A stretch of 32,913 bases of DNA from an uncultured Muribaculaceae bacterium. GTDB taxonomy: Bacteria; Bacteroidota; Bacteroidia; Bacteroidales; Muribaculaceae. Numbering within the stretch: the first letter of the stretch is position 1; each line of letters starts with the position of its first letter. Shown here one piece after another: positions 7,449 to 14,116 of the stretch. Under the pieces are notes generated by a model, which was not told the origin of the DNA, ran no database searches, and saw nothing but the letters and a program-made list of their open reading frames with translations. Location: contig CAJOFH010000003.1 in the NCBI GenBank assembly GCA_905233845.1, positions 71,693-104,605 of the forward strand. The letters are read 5' to 3'. Made by a program: the position numbers and the translations under genes.

Positions 7449-8054
7449 ATGAAAAAGTTATTCTTAATGATTGCAACAGTAGCACTTGTTGCTTCGTGTA
7501 CAAGTAACGGAAACACTAGTGGCAGCACAAGCGCCAGCGGTGAGAACAAGGACGGTGAAACAACCGAGAACACCGAGGAACAAAAAGAGGTGAAAGACAC
7601 CCTCAAGGGCCCCGCTACCATCGACAATCCAACTTGGACAGTCGAACTTCCCGACGGATGGCAAGCTCCCTCTGTTCGTGCCGGAGAGACTCAAAAGAGT
7701 TCTTCTTACTGTGAGCTTAAACCAATTGTTGCTGAAGATGGTTTTAAAGGCCCCAATGGCTTGAGAATCAGCTCTTATCCTTACAAGGCCAACACCGTTG
7801 ACGATTCGATGGAGTCATTCTTAAGAATCTATAAAGAAGGAAAGAAAGACGGACAAGTTGAAATCAATGGTGTGAAGTTTGATAAAGCCATTATGGTTTA
7901 TCCTGATGGTAACACTGTTACTCGTTTGGCTGCTCCTCTCACTCCCGAAGGATGCGTGCAAATTGAGCTGTCGCACTTGAAGTACGAGGACGAGATTATA
8001 AAGACTATCCTCAATAGCTTCAAGATCAAACCTGCCGAGGCAGAGGCTAAATAA
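7449..8054 (+). CDS. Small lipoprotein of unknown function
   Basis: This is a 201-aa protein with lipobox LVASC (Cys17). A low-complexity Ser/Thr/Gly/Glu-rich linker follows (about residues 18-55), then a compact domain of about 140 residues (WTVELPDGW... to ...ILNSFKIK). That domain resembles PsbP/DcrB-like folds in layout (a short amphipathic opening and a C-terminal helix ILNSF), but the similarity is only visual. It lies 45 bases after the dockerin-like gene on the same strand with no promoter visible between, so co-transcription is likely. A hairpin terminator follows. Confidence 0.75.
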   Translation: MKKLFLMIATVALVASCTSNGNTSGSTSASGENKDGETTENTEEQKEVKDTLKGPATIDNPTWTVELPDGWQAPSVRAGETQKSSSYCELKPIVAEDGFKGPNGLRISSYPYKANTVDDSMESFLRIYKEGKKDGQVEINGVKFDKAIMVYPDGNTVTRLAAPLTPEGCVQIELSHLKYEDEIIKTILNSFKIKPAEAEAK

Positions 8055-8076
8055 GACTTAATTATTGACTAATCAT

Positions 8077-8114
8077 TGTGGTGAAAGTGGCACCATCTTT
8101 GCCCTTTCACCACA
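8077..8114 (+). terminator. Hairpin terminator after the lipoprotein gene
   Basis: TGTGGTGAAAG (8077-8087) pairs exactly with CTTTCACCACA (8104-8114). An inner GGC/GCC extension follows after one bulged T. The T-run downstream is weak (TCATTATATTT), so termination strength is uncertain. Confidence 0.6.
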
Positions 8115-8133
8115 TCATTATATTTAAAAAAGG

Positions 8134-10188
8134 ATGAAAAACGCATTTTTCTCATTTCTGGCTTCATTGCTGATGTTCTCGCCATTGGCAGCGCAGAATT
8201 ATACTTACGACGATGCCCAGCCACGCAAGAAAGTGGCGGTGGTGCTCAGTGGCGGTGGCGCTTTAGGTGCCATTCATGTGGGTGCTCTCAAGGTTATTGA
8301 AGAGGCGGGAATTCCTGTCGATATGGTGGTAGGCACCAGTATGGGCAGCATCGTGGGAGCTCTCTACAGCGTGGGCTATAACAGCAATGACATCGCCACA
8401 ATGTTCCGCACCATGGATTGGGCAGAGTTGTTCCTTGACCGACATGCACAAAACAGGCTCACCCTTAATGAACGAGATGCTCAAAATACCTACCTCTACG
8501 AGAGAAGTTTCTATGTGGGAGGGCGACGCGACCCCCGCCCAGGTGGCGTGATACGTGGAACTAATGTGGAGCGTACGTTTGCTCACTACCTGCAGGGATA
8601 TACCGACAGTATTAACTTCTTGAGCGACCTGCCACGACAGTTTGCTTGTGTTGCCACCGATCTTGTCACCGACAGTGAGGTGGACCTCACTCATGGCTCT
8701 CTCGTTAAGAGCATACGTTCGAGTATGTCAATTCCTGGAGTCTTTACCCCTATGCACATTGGTGACATGGTGCTCGTCGACGGTGGAGCTAAAAACAATT
8801 TTCCCGCCGATTTGGCTCGCAAGTTGGGGGCTGACATCGTGATAGGTGTGAAGTTTGACCTTGGCATTGGCCAGGACAGGCGATATCGCAATCTAATGGA
8901 TGTCATGGAGCGCTCCGCTGGCAGTGATATCACTCGCCGTGCAGCACAAAATGAGAAATACTGCGACCTGCTTATTGTGGTTCCCGTGAAGGGGTTCTCG
9001 AGTGGAAGCTTCTCTTCAGGAGCCCTTAACGCTCTAATGCAGCGTGGCGAGGATGCCACACGCGAGAAACTCGACTCACTGATAATGCTCAAGGCTGAAG
9101 CTGGAGTTGACCCATCACGCGACTATTCCATTCGTCTGCGCGACATCAACAATCTTGACGATATTGACAAAGACAAGACCAACTTGCTTGACCTGCGCGA
9201 GAATAACACCATCAGGACTTCGCTTGGTGTAAGGTATGACAATGAGGACATTGCAGCTCTCCAGTTGAACGGAAAGTATTATAGGGGCGGAAAAGTCAAC
9301 CATGAATTGGATGTGACATTGAGATTAGGCATGCGCTCCAAGTTGAGGCTGGCTCTGGATGCCGAGCCTTGGAAGTTTAAGAAAATGGGGCTCAGCTACG
9401 AGTTCTGGTATAAATACTGTGACCTCTACACCGAGGGCAAGCGCAGCGACAACATTTCGGTCATTTATCAGAACGCGAACCTTAAACTCTTCTCGCTCGA
9501 AGCCATGAATTTTGACTGTGAATTGGGGCTGGGTTGGGACCATTACCACTTCTTCAAGAGTTTGTGGAACGAATACAGCGTGCTTTATTTCGAACCCAAT
9601 GAGCACTACTTCAATTATCACGTGCGTGCTCGATACAACAATGAGGACAACCGCTATTTCACGCGCCGTGGCATGAGGGCCGAGGCTCAGTATGCTTACT
9701 ATACCGACAATTTAGCCAAATGGAAGGGGCACAATGGATTCTCTGAACTCATGGCGAGGTGGCAGATGACATTTGAGCTAACTCACAACACTCATATCCG
9801 TCCCTCAGTTCAGACGCGCATGCTGTTCGGTGATGATTTGCCGTTAACTGCTGGCAATGTCGTGGGTGGAATGAGTTATGGCAAGTATTTCCCTCAGCAG
9901 CTGACGCAGGCTGGATTCGGACACGCCGAGTTCTTCGACAGCAAGTTCTTAAGTGTAGGAGTTCGTTTGCAGCAGCGCATCAAGGGACGCCACTACGCCA
10001 TGTTTGATACCAGTTTGGCAGAGCACAACAACAAGTTAGGAGACATCTTCGACCGAAGCCCTATTTGGGGCGCGCAGCTGGGTTATTTCTATAACAGTGG
10101 AATCCTGGGACCATTAGGTGCAACATTAGGCTGGAGCAGCTATACCAAGCGTCTCCATTTCTTCGTCTCCCTCGGCCTCGACTTCTAA
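8134..10188 (+). CDS. Patatin-like phospholipase with C-terminal outer-membrane barrel
   Basis: This is a 684-aa protein with a signal peptide (cleavage near LAAQ, residue 21). The patatin domain covers about residues 33-235: oxyanion loop GGGALG (40-45), nucleophile Ser69 in GTSMG and the dyad Asp216 in DGG. A linker follows, then a region from about residue 330 with alternating beta strands and a final FFVSLGLDF strand, like the BamA/surface-antigen barrel. This is the architecture of PlpD-type (type Vd) autotransporters, in which a barrel exports a lipase. In Bacteroidota such proteins are common, and whether the patatin part faces outward is unknown. The gene stands alone; no clear promoter is visible. 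Confidence 0.9.
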   Translation: MKNAFFSFLASLLMFSPLAAQNYTYDDAQPRKKVAVVLSGGGALGAIHVGALKVIEEAGIPVDMVVGTSMGSIVGALYSVGYNSNDIATMFRTMDWAELFLDRHAQNRLTLNERDAQNTYLYERSFYVGGRRDPRPGGVIRGTNVERTFAHYLQGYTDSINFLSDLPRQFACVATDLVTDSEVDLTHGSLVKSIRSSMSIPGVFTPMHIGDMVLVDGGAKNNFPADLARKLGADIVIGVKFDLGIGQDRRYRNLMDVMERSAGSDITRRAAQNEKYCDLLIVVPVKGFSSGSFSSGALNALMQRGEDATREKLDSLIMLKAEAGVDPSRDYSIRLRDINNLDDIDKDKTNLLDLRENNTIRTSLGVRYDNEDIAALQLNGKYYRGGKVNHELDVTLRLGMRSKLRLALDAEPWKFKKMGLSYEFWYKYCDLYTEGKRSDNISVIYQNANLKLFSLEAMNFDCELGLGWDHYHFFKSLWNEYSVLYFEPNEHYFNYHVRARYNNEDNRYFTRRGMRAEAQYAYYTDNLAKWKGHNGFSELMARWQMTFELTHNTHIRPSVQTRMLFGDDLPLTAGNVVGGMSYGKYFPQQLTQAGFGHAEFFDSKFLSVGVRLQQRIKGRHYAMFDTSLAEHNNKLGDIFDRSPIWGAQLGYFYNSGILGPLGATLGWSSYTKRLHFFVSLGLDF

Positions 10189-10205
10189 CGGCGAATTTTA
10201 CGAAT
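10187..10205 (+). repeat. Left inverted repeat flanking the GxxExxY gene
   Basis: AACGGCGAATTTTACGAAT here is the reverse complement, with one mismatch in 19, of ATTCGCAAAATTCGCCGTT at 10839-10857. A second related copy (ACAACGGCGAATTCTGCGAAT) follows at 10231-10251. It begins in the stop codon of the patatin gene. The pair brackets the GxxExxY gene and its tandem repeats. Confidence 0.65.
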
Positions 10206-10261
10206 TTAGCGAAAGATAGATTTTGGGTTGACAACGGCGAATTCTGCGAATTATTAAACGA

Positions 10262-10702
10262 CTAATATGGCAAATAATCGCGATTATTTGCCATATATGT
10301 TTTGCTCCGCCCATTTGCGTGTGCATGGAATTCGATTCGTTCTCGTTGCAGTCCTGTAGTTCCAAAATTTAGTAATATGCCCAACTTCAAGTTTGTGGCT
10401 TTTAGGTAGTTGTAGATTTGAGCATAGTGGCCGTCAGTAAATCCAGAAACGGCTTTAATTTCTACTATTATTTTATTATAGCAAAGGAAATCAACGCGTA
10501 AGTTCTTTTGAAGAGTAATGTCTTTGTAATTAATTTTGAATACTTTTTCTCTTTCGTATGGAATGTTGCGACGTTTGAATTCATATTCTAACGCTTCTTG
10601 ATAAACAGGTTCAGTGTATCCACAACCTAAAATGCTATGAATTTCCATTGCGGCACCAATAATGTTATAGGATTCATCCTTGTAAATAATCTTGTTTTCC
10701 AT
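10262..10702 (-). CDS. GxxExxY family protein (PD-(D/E)XK nuclease-like)
   Basis: This 146-aa protein has the family signature GYTEPVY (residues 28-34), followed by conserved Ala-Leu and a basic helix. Its core fits a PD-(D/E)XK-like fold: Asp71 (RVDFL), Glu81-x-Lys83 (VEIKAV) and Gln95 in HYAQIYNYL. The biochemical role of GxxExxY proteins is not established to my knowledge. The gene is AT-rich compared with its neighbours and sits between repeats: inverted copies at 10187-10205 and 10839-10857, and a tandem array at 10728-10839. Its last codons lie inside a 32-bp palindrome. This context suggests a small mobile or repeat-associated unit. Confidence 0.85.
   Translation of the reverse strand: MENKIIYKDESYNIIGAAMEIHSILGCGYTEPVYQEALEYEFKRRNIPYEREKVFKINYKDITLQKNLRVDFLCYNKIIVEIKAVSGFTDGHYAQIYNYLKATNLKLGILLNFGTTGLQRERIEFHAHANGRSKTYMANNRDYLPY
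10265..10296. repeat. 32-bp perfect palindrome at the 3' end of the GxxExxY gene
   Basis: ATATGGCAAATAATCG (10265-10280) is followed with no spacer by its exact reverse complement (10281-10296). It covers the last ten or so codons of the GxxExxY gene (MANNRDYLPY) up to the stop. No T-run follows on either side, so it is not a standard terminator. It could protect the 3' end of the mRNA or be part of the repeat unit. Confidence 0.85.
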
Positions 10703-10727
10703 AAGTTATAGCAGGCTTTTTGACTAT

Positions 10728-10839
10728 TTCGCCGTTGTGGAGTATTAAGAAATTCGTTAAATTTGCCGTTGTGGAAGAATGAATTAAATGATTCGTTAAA
10801 TTTGCCGTTGTGGAAGAGTGAATTAAATGATTCGTTTAA
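10728..10839. repeat. Tandem array of about 39-bp repeats upstream of the GxxExxY gene
   Basis: Two nearly identical 39-bp units, 10762-10800 and 10801-10839, start TTTGCCGTTGTGGAAGA and end GATTCGTT. They are preceded by a shorter 34-bp variant (10728-10761, TTCGCCGTTGTGGAG...). Each unit contains a TTYGCCGTTGT core that also occurs, inverted, in the left-side copies at 10187-10251. The array separates the GxxExxY start (10702) from the end of the alt-GlmU gene (10856). Confidence 0.8.
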
Positions 10840-10857
10840 TTCGCAAAATTCGCCGTT
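10839..10857 (-). repeat. Right inverted repeat flanking the GxxExxY gene
   Basis: ATTCGCAAAATTCGCCGTT matches the reverse complement of 10187-10205 with one mismatch. It ends inside the stop codon of the alt-GlmU gene, just as the left copy starts inside the stop of the patatin gene. The repeat-bounded segment of about 670 bp therefore fills exactly the space between two convergent genes. Confidence 0.65.
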
Positions 10858-12043
10858 ATTTGTATTTGTCGCGAATATTGTAAATCGCCTCATAGATAGT
10901 GCGGTCGGCATCGGTGAGGGCTATGCCGCGGCGTGACATCACGCGCTCGGCAGTGGCGAAGAAGTTGTCGAGCTTAACGTTCTTGAAGCCGGCAACGTCG
11001 CTGCCCTCATGGAATGAGCCCACAAAGGGCCGTGGGAATCCCGCACCATGCAGGTTCACACCCACGCCCATCACGGCTCCTGTGTTTATCATGCAGTTCA
11101 CGCCTGTCTTGCAGTGGTCGCCCATAATCAGACCGCAGAACTGTCGACCAGTGCGCAAGAAGCGTTTGCTTGCGTAGTTCCATAGCTTCACCTCGCTGTA
11201 GTCGTTCTTCAGGTTGCTTGCCGATGTGCCGCCACCAATGTTGCACCACTCGCCAATCACGGCATTGCCAATGAAGCCATCGTGAGCTTTGTTGCTATAG
11301 CCCTGGAACACCACGTTAGCAACCTCACCACCCACTTTGCAGAAGGGGCCAAGTGTTGTGGCTCCATACACTTTGGCACCCATCTTCACTACAGCATGAC
11401 GACAGGCGGCAAAGGGCGCGCGTATGCAGCTTCCTTCCATCACCTCGGCGTCGGCACCAATGTAGATGGGACCCTCGGTGGTGTTGAGCATTGCACCTTC
11501 TACTTTGGCACCTTTCTCTATGAAAATCTTTTTCTTGTCGCCAATCACAGTGCAAGTGTCGGAGATGTGCTGCGACTTGCGGCGAGCGGTAATTCGTTCA
11601 AAATCGAGCTCCATAGCTTTGCCGTTCTGTTCAAAGATGTCGTAAGGGTAGTGTAGCGCGATGGGAACAACAGTGGGGTGTACTATTTTTGAGAAATGGC
11701 GATTGTCGAAGTCGCGGGCAGCGCCACGGAAAGCAATCAGCTCCTCGCCAAGCATCAGAGCCTCGCCACTCTTAAGCGAGAGCACCTGCTGCACAAGCTC
11801 GGGATTTGGAAGCACATGTCCTGCAATCATCAGATTGGCACGACGTGCGATAAGTGGGAATTTCGCCTTCAGATAGGGTACCGTGAGAAACGAATAGGTC
11901 ATATTCTCGTCGCCTATCGCAGCCTTCCACTTGCTCTCTATAGTCGTGATGCCACACCGCAGCATGGCTGTAGGACGGGTGTAGGTGAGGGGTAGCAGGT
12001 TTTTGCGCACTTCGTTGTCGTCAAAGAATATTATGTTGCTCAT
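10856..12043 (-). CDS. Alt-GlmU-type sugar nucleotidyltransferase with left-handed beta-helix
   Basis: This is a 395-aa protein of the Bacteroidota GlmU-like family, often annotated as putative glucose-1-phosphate thymidylyltransferase. The N-terminal part (MSNIIFFDDNEVRKNLLPLTYTRP, then LRCGITTIESKW) is a divergent nucleotidyltransferase domain without the usual GGxGTRL loop. From about residue 185 to 335, hexapeptide repeats form a left-handed beta-helix (KVEGAM, IYIGADAEV, IGNAVIGEWCNIGGGT). It probably supplies activated sugars such as UDP-GlcNAc for the envelope, but the substrate is not proven. I chose ATG 12043; the frame stays open 50 codons further, but that extension is AT-rich and overlaps the promoter. 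Confidence 0.85.
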   Translation of the reverse strand: MSNIIFFDDNEVRKNLLPLTYTRPTAMLRCGITTIESKWKAAIGDENMTYSFLTVPYLKAKFPLIARRANLMIAGHVLPNPELVQQVLSLKSGEALMLGEELIAFRGAARDFDNRHFSKIVHPTVVPIALHYPYDIFEQNGKAMELDFERITARRKSQHISDTCTVIGDKKKIFIEKGAKVEGAMLNTTEGPIYIGADAEVMEGSCIRAPFAACRHAVVKMGAKVYGATTLGPFCKVGGEVANVVFQGYSNKAHDGFIGNAVIGEWCNIGGGTSASNLKNDYSEVKLWNYASKRFLRTGRQFCGLIMGDHCKTGVNCMINTGAVMGVGVNLHGAGFPRPFVGSFHEGSDVAGFKNVKLDNFFATAERVMSRRGIALTDADRTIYEAIYNIRDKYK

Positions 12044-12079
12044 AATGATGTGAATTAGCAAAATACTTATTTGTGAGTG

Positions 12080-12110
12080 CAAAAGTAGTGGATTTTTCAT
12101 AATAAACGAA
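12080..12110 (-). promoter_or_regulatory. Probable promoter of the alt-GlmU gene
   Basis: On the minus strand TTCG (12110-12107), a 19-base spacer and TACTTTTG (12087-12080) fit the Bacteroidota consensus with one mismatch at -33. Its position supports the start codon at 12043 rather than the longer frame. The rest of 12044-12223 is AT-rich and also serves the divergent rfbC gene. A TAATTTTG at 12121-12128 could be the rfbC -7 element but has no good -33 partner. Confidence 0.5.
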
Positions 12111-12223
12111 TTTTTTTCATTAATTTTGTGCCATATATATATTATATAAGGTGTAATTGTTGTGGCGCAATCAATATCACCACTATCTTCCAAACAATGA
12201 ACTATAATTAATAAACTATTTCA

Positions 12224-12775
12224 ATGGAATTTATAGAGCAATTCATAAAAGGCGTGTGGCTCATAAAACCACAACGATTTGGCGATAGCCGAGGGTACTT
12301 CAGCGAGACGTGGAAGCAACAGGAGTTTGAAGCCCATGTGGGGAAGGTGAACTTTGTGCAGGACAATGAGTCTTTCTCCACGCGAGGTGTGCTGCGAGGC
12401 TTGCACCTGCAATGTGGAGAGTGGAGCCAGGCTAAACTCGTGAGGGTCTCAAGAGGCGAGGTGCTCGATGTGGCTCTCGACCTGAGGTCGAGAAGCCCTA
12501 CCTATGGAAAGCACGTTGCGGTAAGGCTCACCCATGAGGGAGGTGAGCAGTTGTTCATCCCACGGGGCTTTGCTCACGGCTTTGTGGTGCTCAGCGACGA
12601 AGCGCAATTCCAGTACAAAGTCGATAACGTGTATGCTCCTCAAAGCGAGATGACCATTGCTTTCAACGACCCCGATTTGGGCATCGACTGGCTCATTGAT
12701 CCCGATGAAATGCTCCTTAGTGAGAAGGATAAGGCAGGAAGGTGGTTAAAAGATGTTAAATCTTTGGAATTTTAG
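12224..12775 (+). CDS. rfbC: dTDP-4-dehydrorhamnose 3,5-epimerase
   Basis: This 183-aa cupin enzyme epimerises dTDP-4-keto-6-deoxyglucose at C3 and C5 in dTDP-L-rhamnose synthesis for surface polysaccharides. Visible features are the catalytic His61 in VLRGLHLQ, the FIPRGFAHGF strand (111-120) and the probable catalytic Tyr131 in QYKVDNVY. Length is typical for RmlC. The partner genes rfbA, rfbB and rfbD are not in the window, so it is either solitary or separated from them. It is divergent from alt-GlmU and followed by a hairpin before the rpsL promoter. Confidence 0.94.
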   Translation: MEFIEQFIKGVWLIKPQRFGDSRGYFSETWKQQEFEAHVGKVNFVQDNESFSTRGVLRGLHLQCGEWSQAKLVRVSRGEVLDVALDLRSRSPTYGKHVAVRLTHEGGEQLFIPRGFAHGFVVLSDEAQFQYKVDNVYAPQSEMTIAFNDPDLGIDWLIDPDEMLLSEKDKAGRWLKDVKSLEF

Positions 12776-12793
12776 TAAAATTGGATATTATTA

Positions 12794-12838
12794 TGAACCC
12801 TCTGAAATCTACCGAGTTAGGTGGTTTTAGAGGGTTCA
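12794..12838 (+). terminator. Hairpin between rfbC and rpsL
   Basis: TGAACCCTCT (12794-12803) pairs with AGAGGGTTCA (12829-12838), with extra pairs (AAA/TTT, ACC/GGT) inside. The sequence after it is AT-rich (ATTATATATATATAAC) rather than a pure T-run. It separates rfbC from the ribosomal promoter. Confidence 0.65.
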
Positions 12839-12885
12839 CATTATATATATATAACAATTTTACACTGTCTCATGATATAAAAACG

Positions 12886-12917
12886 TTTGGCAGTTAGATA
12901 ATTAGTTAGTAACTTTG
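12886..12917 (+). promoter_or_regulatory. Promoter of the rpsL ribosomal locus
   Basis: TTTG (12886-12889), a 20-base spacer and TAACTTTG (12910-12917) match the Bacteroidota consensus fully. The expected start near 12924 leaves a leader of about 130 bases before rpsL (13057). It is the only full-consensus promoter I see for the genes 13057-31323. Confidence 0.8.
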
Positions 12918-12920
12918 CAT

Positions 12921-12948
12921 CGCTTTTGGGCAAAAAGCGACCCTTTTT
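12921..12948 (+). promoter_or_regulatory. Hairpin plus T-run at the start of the rpsL leader
   Basis: CGCTTTT (12921-12927) pairs with AAAAGCG (12933-12939) around a GGGCA loop. ACCC and TTTTT follow. It lies immediately at the predicted transcription start and looks like a weak terminator. It may be an attenuator, a 5' stabiliser or chance. Confidence 0.4.
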
Positions 12949-13056
12949 CTTTGGCTAAATACTGATTTAGTGAAAGATAAAAAGGAGTGTGCTTAAACCT
13001 AAAGGCATTTTTAGAAACTAAGTAATAATTAAAAAACAAAGTAAAACAGAACTAAG

Positions 13057-13440
13057 ATGCCAACAATTCAGCAATTAGTAAGAAAAGGTCGCATTTCACT
13101 GCAGTCTACCAGCAAGTCGCCTGCTTTGGATTCTTGCCCACAACGTCGTGGCGTGTGCGTGCGTGTTTACACCACCACTCCTAAGAAGCCAAACTCGGCA
13201 ATGCGCAAAGTGGCACGTGTGAGATTAACTAACGGTAAAGAGGTCAACTCTTACATTCCTGGCGAGGGCCACAACCTTCAGGAGCACTCTATCGTAATGG
13301 TGCGCGGTGGTCGTGTTAAAGATCTCCCAGGCGTTCGTTATCACATCGTTCGTGGCACTCTCGACACTGCAGGTGTTGCCGGTCGCACTCAGCGCCGTTC
13401 TAAGTATGGCGCCAAGCGTCCAAAAGCTGCTAAGAAGTAA
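13057..13440 (+). CDS. rpsL: 30S ribosomal protein S12
   Basis: This 127-aa protein sits at the decoding centre of the 30S subunit. The [12 protein letters not shown] loop (residues 40-51) and [10 protein letters not shown] (87-96) carry the lysines where streptomycin-resistance changes arise in other bacteria; both keep the usual sensitive-type residues. It is the first gene of the locus, preceded by a leader of about 130 bases. The 168 bases to rpsG are unusually long for the str cluster. Confidence 0.98.
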   Translation: MPTIQQLVRKGRISLQSTSKSPALDSCPQRRGVCVRVYTTTPKKPNSAMRKVARVRLTNGKEVNSYIPGEGHNLQEHSIVMVRGGRVKDLPGVRYHIVRGTLDTAGVAGRTQRRSKYGAKRPKAAKK

Positions 13441-13533
13441 TTAAGCAGACCGATTTTTTACTACAAAAACAAACAAAAAATTTTTAAACTTAGTTTTTGA
13501 TTATTGGATTGATTTAATTTGGGTTGAGTAAAT

Positions 13534-13549
13534 GGCCGAAGAGTCGGCC
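13534..13549 (+). promoter_or_regulatory. Hairpin in the rpsL-rpsG spacer (possible S7 leader)
   Basis: GGCCGA (13534-13539), loop AGAG, TCGGCC (13544-13549) is the only strong stem in the AT-rich 168-base spacer 13441-13608. In E. coli S7 represses translation by binding the S12-S7 spacer. A similar role here is inferred only from position. Confidence 0.4.
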
Positions 13550-13608
13550 GTTGAAGAACAAAGAAGCAAACAACCAAGCGGACAAAAACTACAACTTTTT
13601 TTAAAAAA

Positions 13609-14085
13609 ATGAGAAAGGCTAAGCCAAAGAAAAGGATCATTTTGCCCGATCCTAAGTTCGGTGACGTACGAGTTTCGAAATTCGTCAATCACCTCATGTT
13701 GGATGGTAAGAAGAACACTTCTTACAGAATCTTCTATAGCGCGCTCGAGCTCGTAGGCGCTAAGATGAAGAGTGAAGAGAAGGCTCCTCTTGAGATTTGG
13801 AAAGAGGCTCTCGACAAGATCACACCTCAAGTAGAGGTTAAATCGCGCCGTATCGGTGGTGCTACATTCCAGGTGCCTACTGAGATACGACCCGACAGAA
13901 AGGAATCGATTTCGATGAAGAATATGATTATCTTCGCACGCAAGCGTGGTGGCAAAACTATGGCCGACAAGCTCGCTGCTGAAATTCAGGATGCTTACAA
14001 TGAGCAAGGTGGCGCGTTCAAGCGCAAAGAGGACATGCACCGCATGGCCGAGGCTAACCGTGCTTTTGCTCACTTCAGATTTTGA
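13609..14085 (+). CDS. rpsG: 30S ribosomal protein S7
   Basis: This 158-aa protein is a primary binder of the 16S 3' major domain and organises the 30S head. It opens [19 protein letters not shown], has [11 protein letters not shown] (about 24-34) and the QVPTEIRP segment (about 87-94). Length is typical. A long AT-rich spacer with a hairpin precedes it, and fusA follows after 31 bases that include a Shine-Dalgarno sequence. Confidence 0.98.
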   Translation: MRKAKPKKRIILPDPKFGDVRVSKFVNHLMLDGKKNTSYRIFYSALELVGAKMKSEEKAPLEIWKEALDKITPQVEVKSRRIGGATFQVPTEIRPDRKESISMKNMIIFARKRGGKTMADKLAAEIQDAYNEQGGAFKRKEDMHRMAEANRAFAHFRF

Positions 14086-14098
14086 TTAAAAACAAGTT

Positions 14099-14105
14099 AA
14101 GGAGG
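14099..14105 (+). promoter_or_regulatory. Shine-Dalgarno sequence of fusA
   Basis: AAGGAGG lies 11 bases before the fusA ATG (14117). Full Shine-Dalgarno sites are rare in Bacteroidota, whose ribosomes hide the anti-SD, and most genes in this locus have none. Confidence 0.6.
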
Positions 14106-14116
14106 CATAGTTTATA

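Noticed and set aside
10627-10911. 94-codon frame with FNSFFHNGKFNES-type repeats
   Set aside because: It is a translation of the tandem DNA repeat at 10728-10839 and overlaps two real genes.
12044-12193. N-terminal extension of the alt-GlmU gene by 50 codons
   Set aside because: The extension is AT-rich, overlaps the predicted -33/-7 promoter, and precedes the family start MSNIIFFDD.
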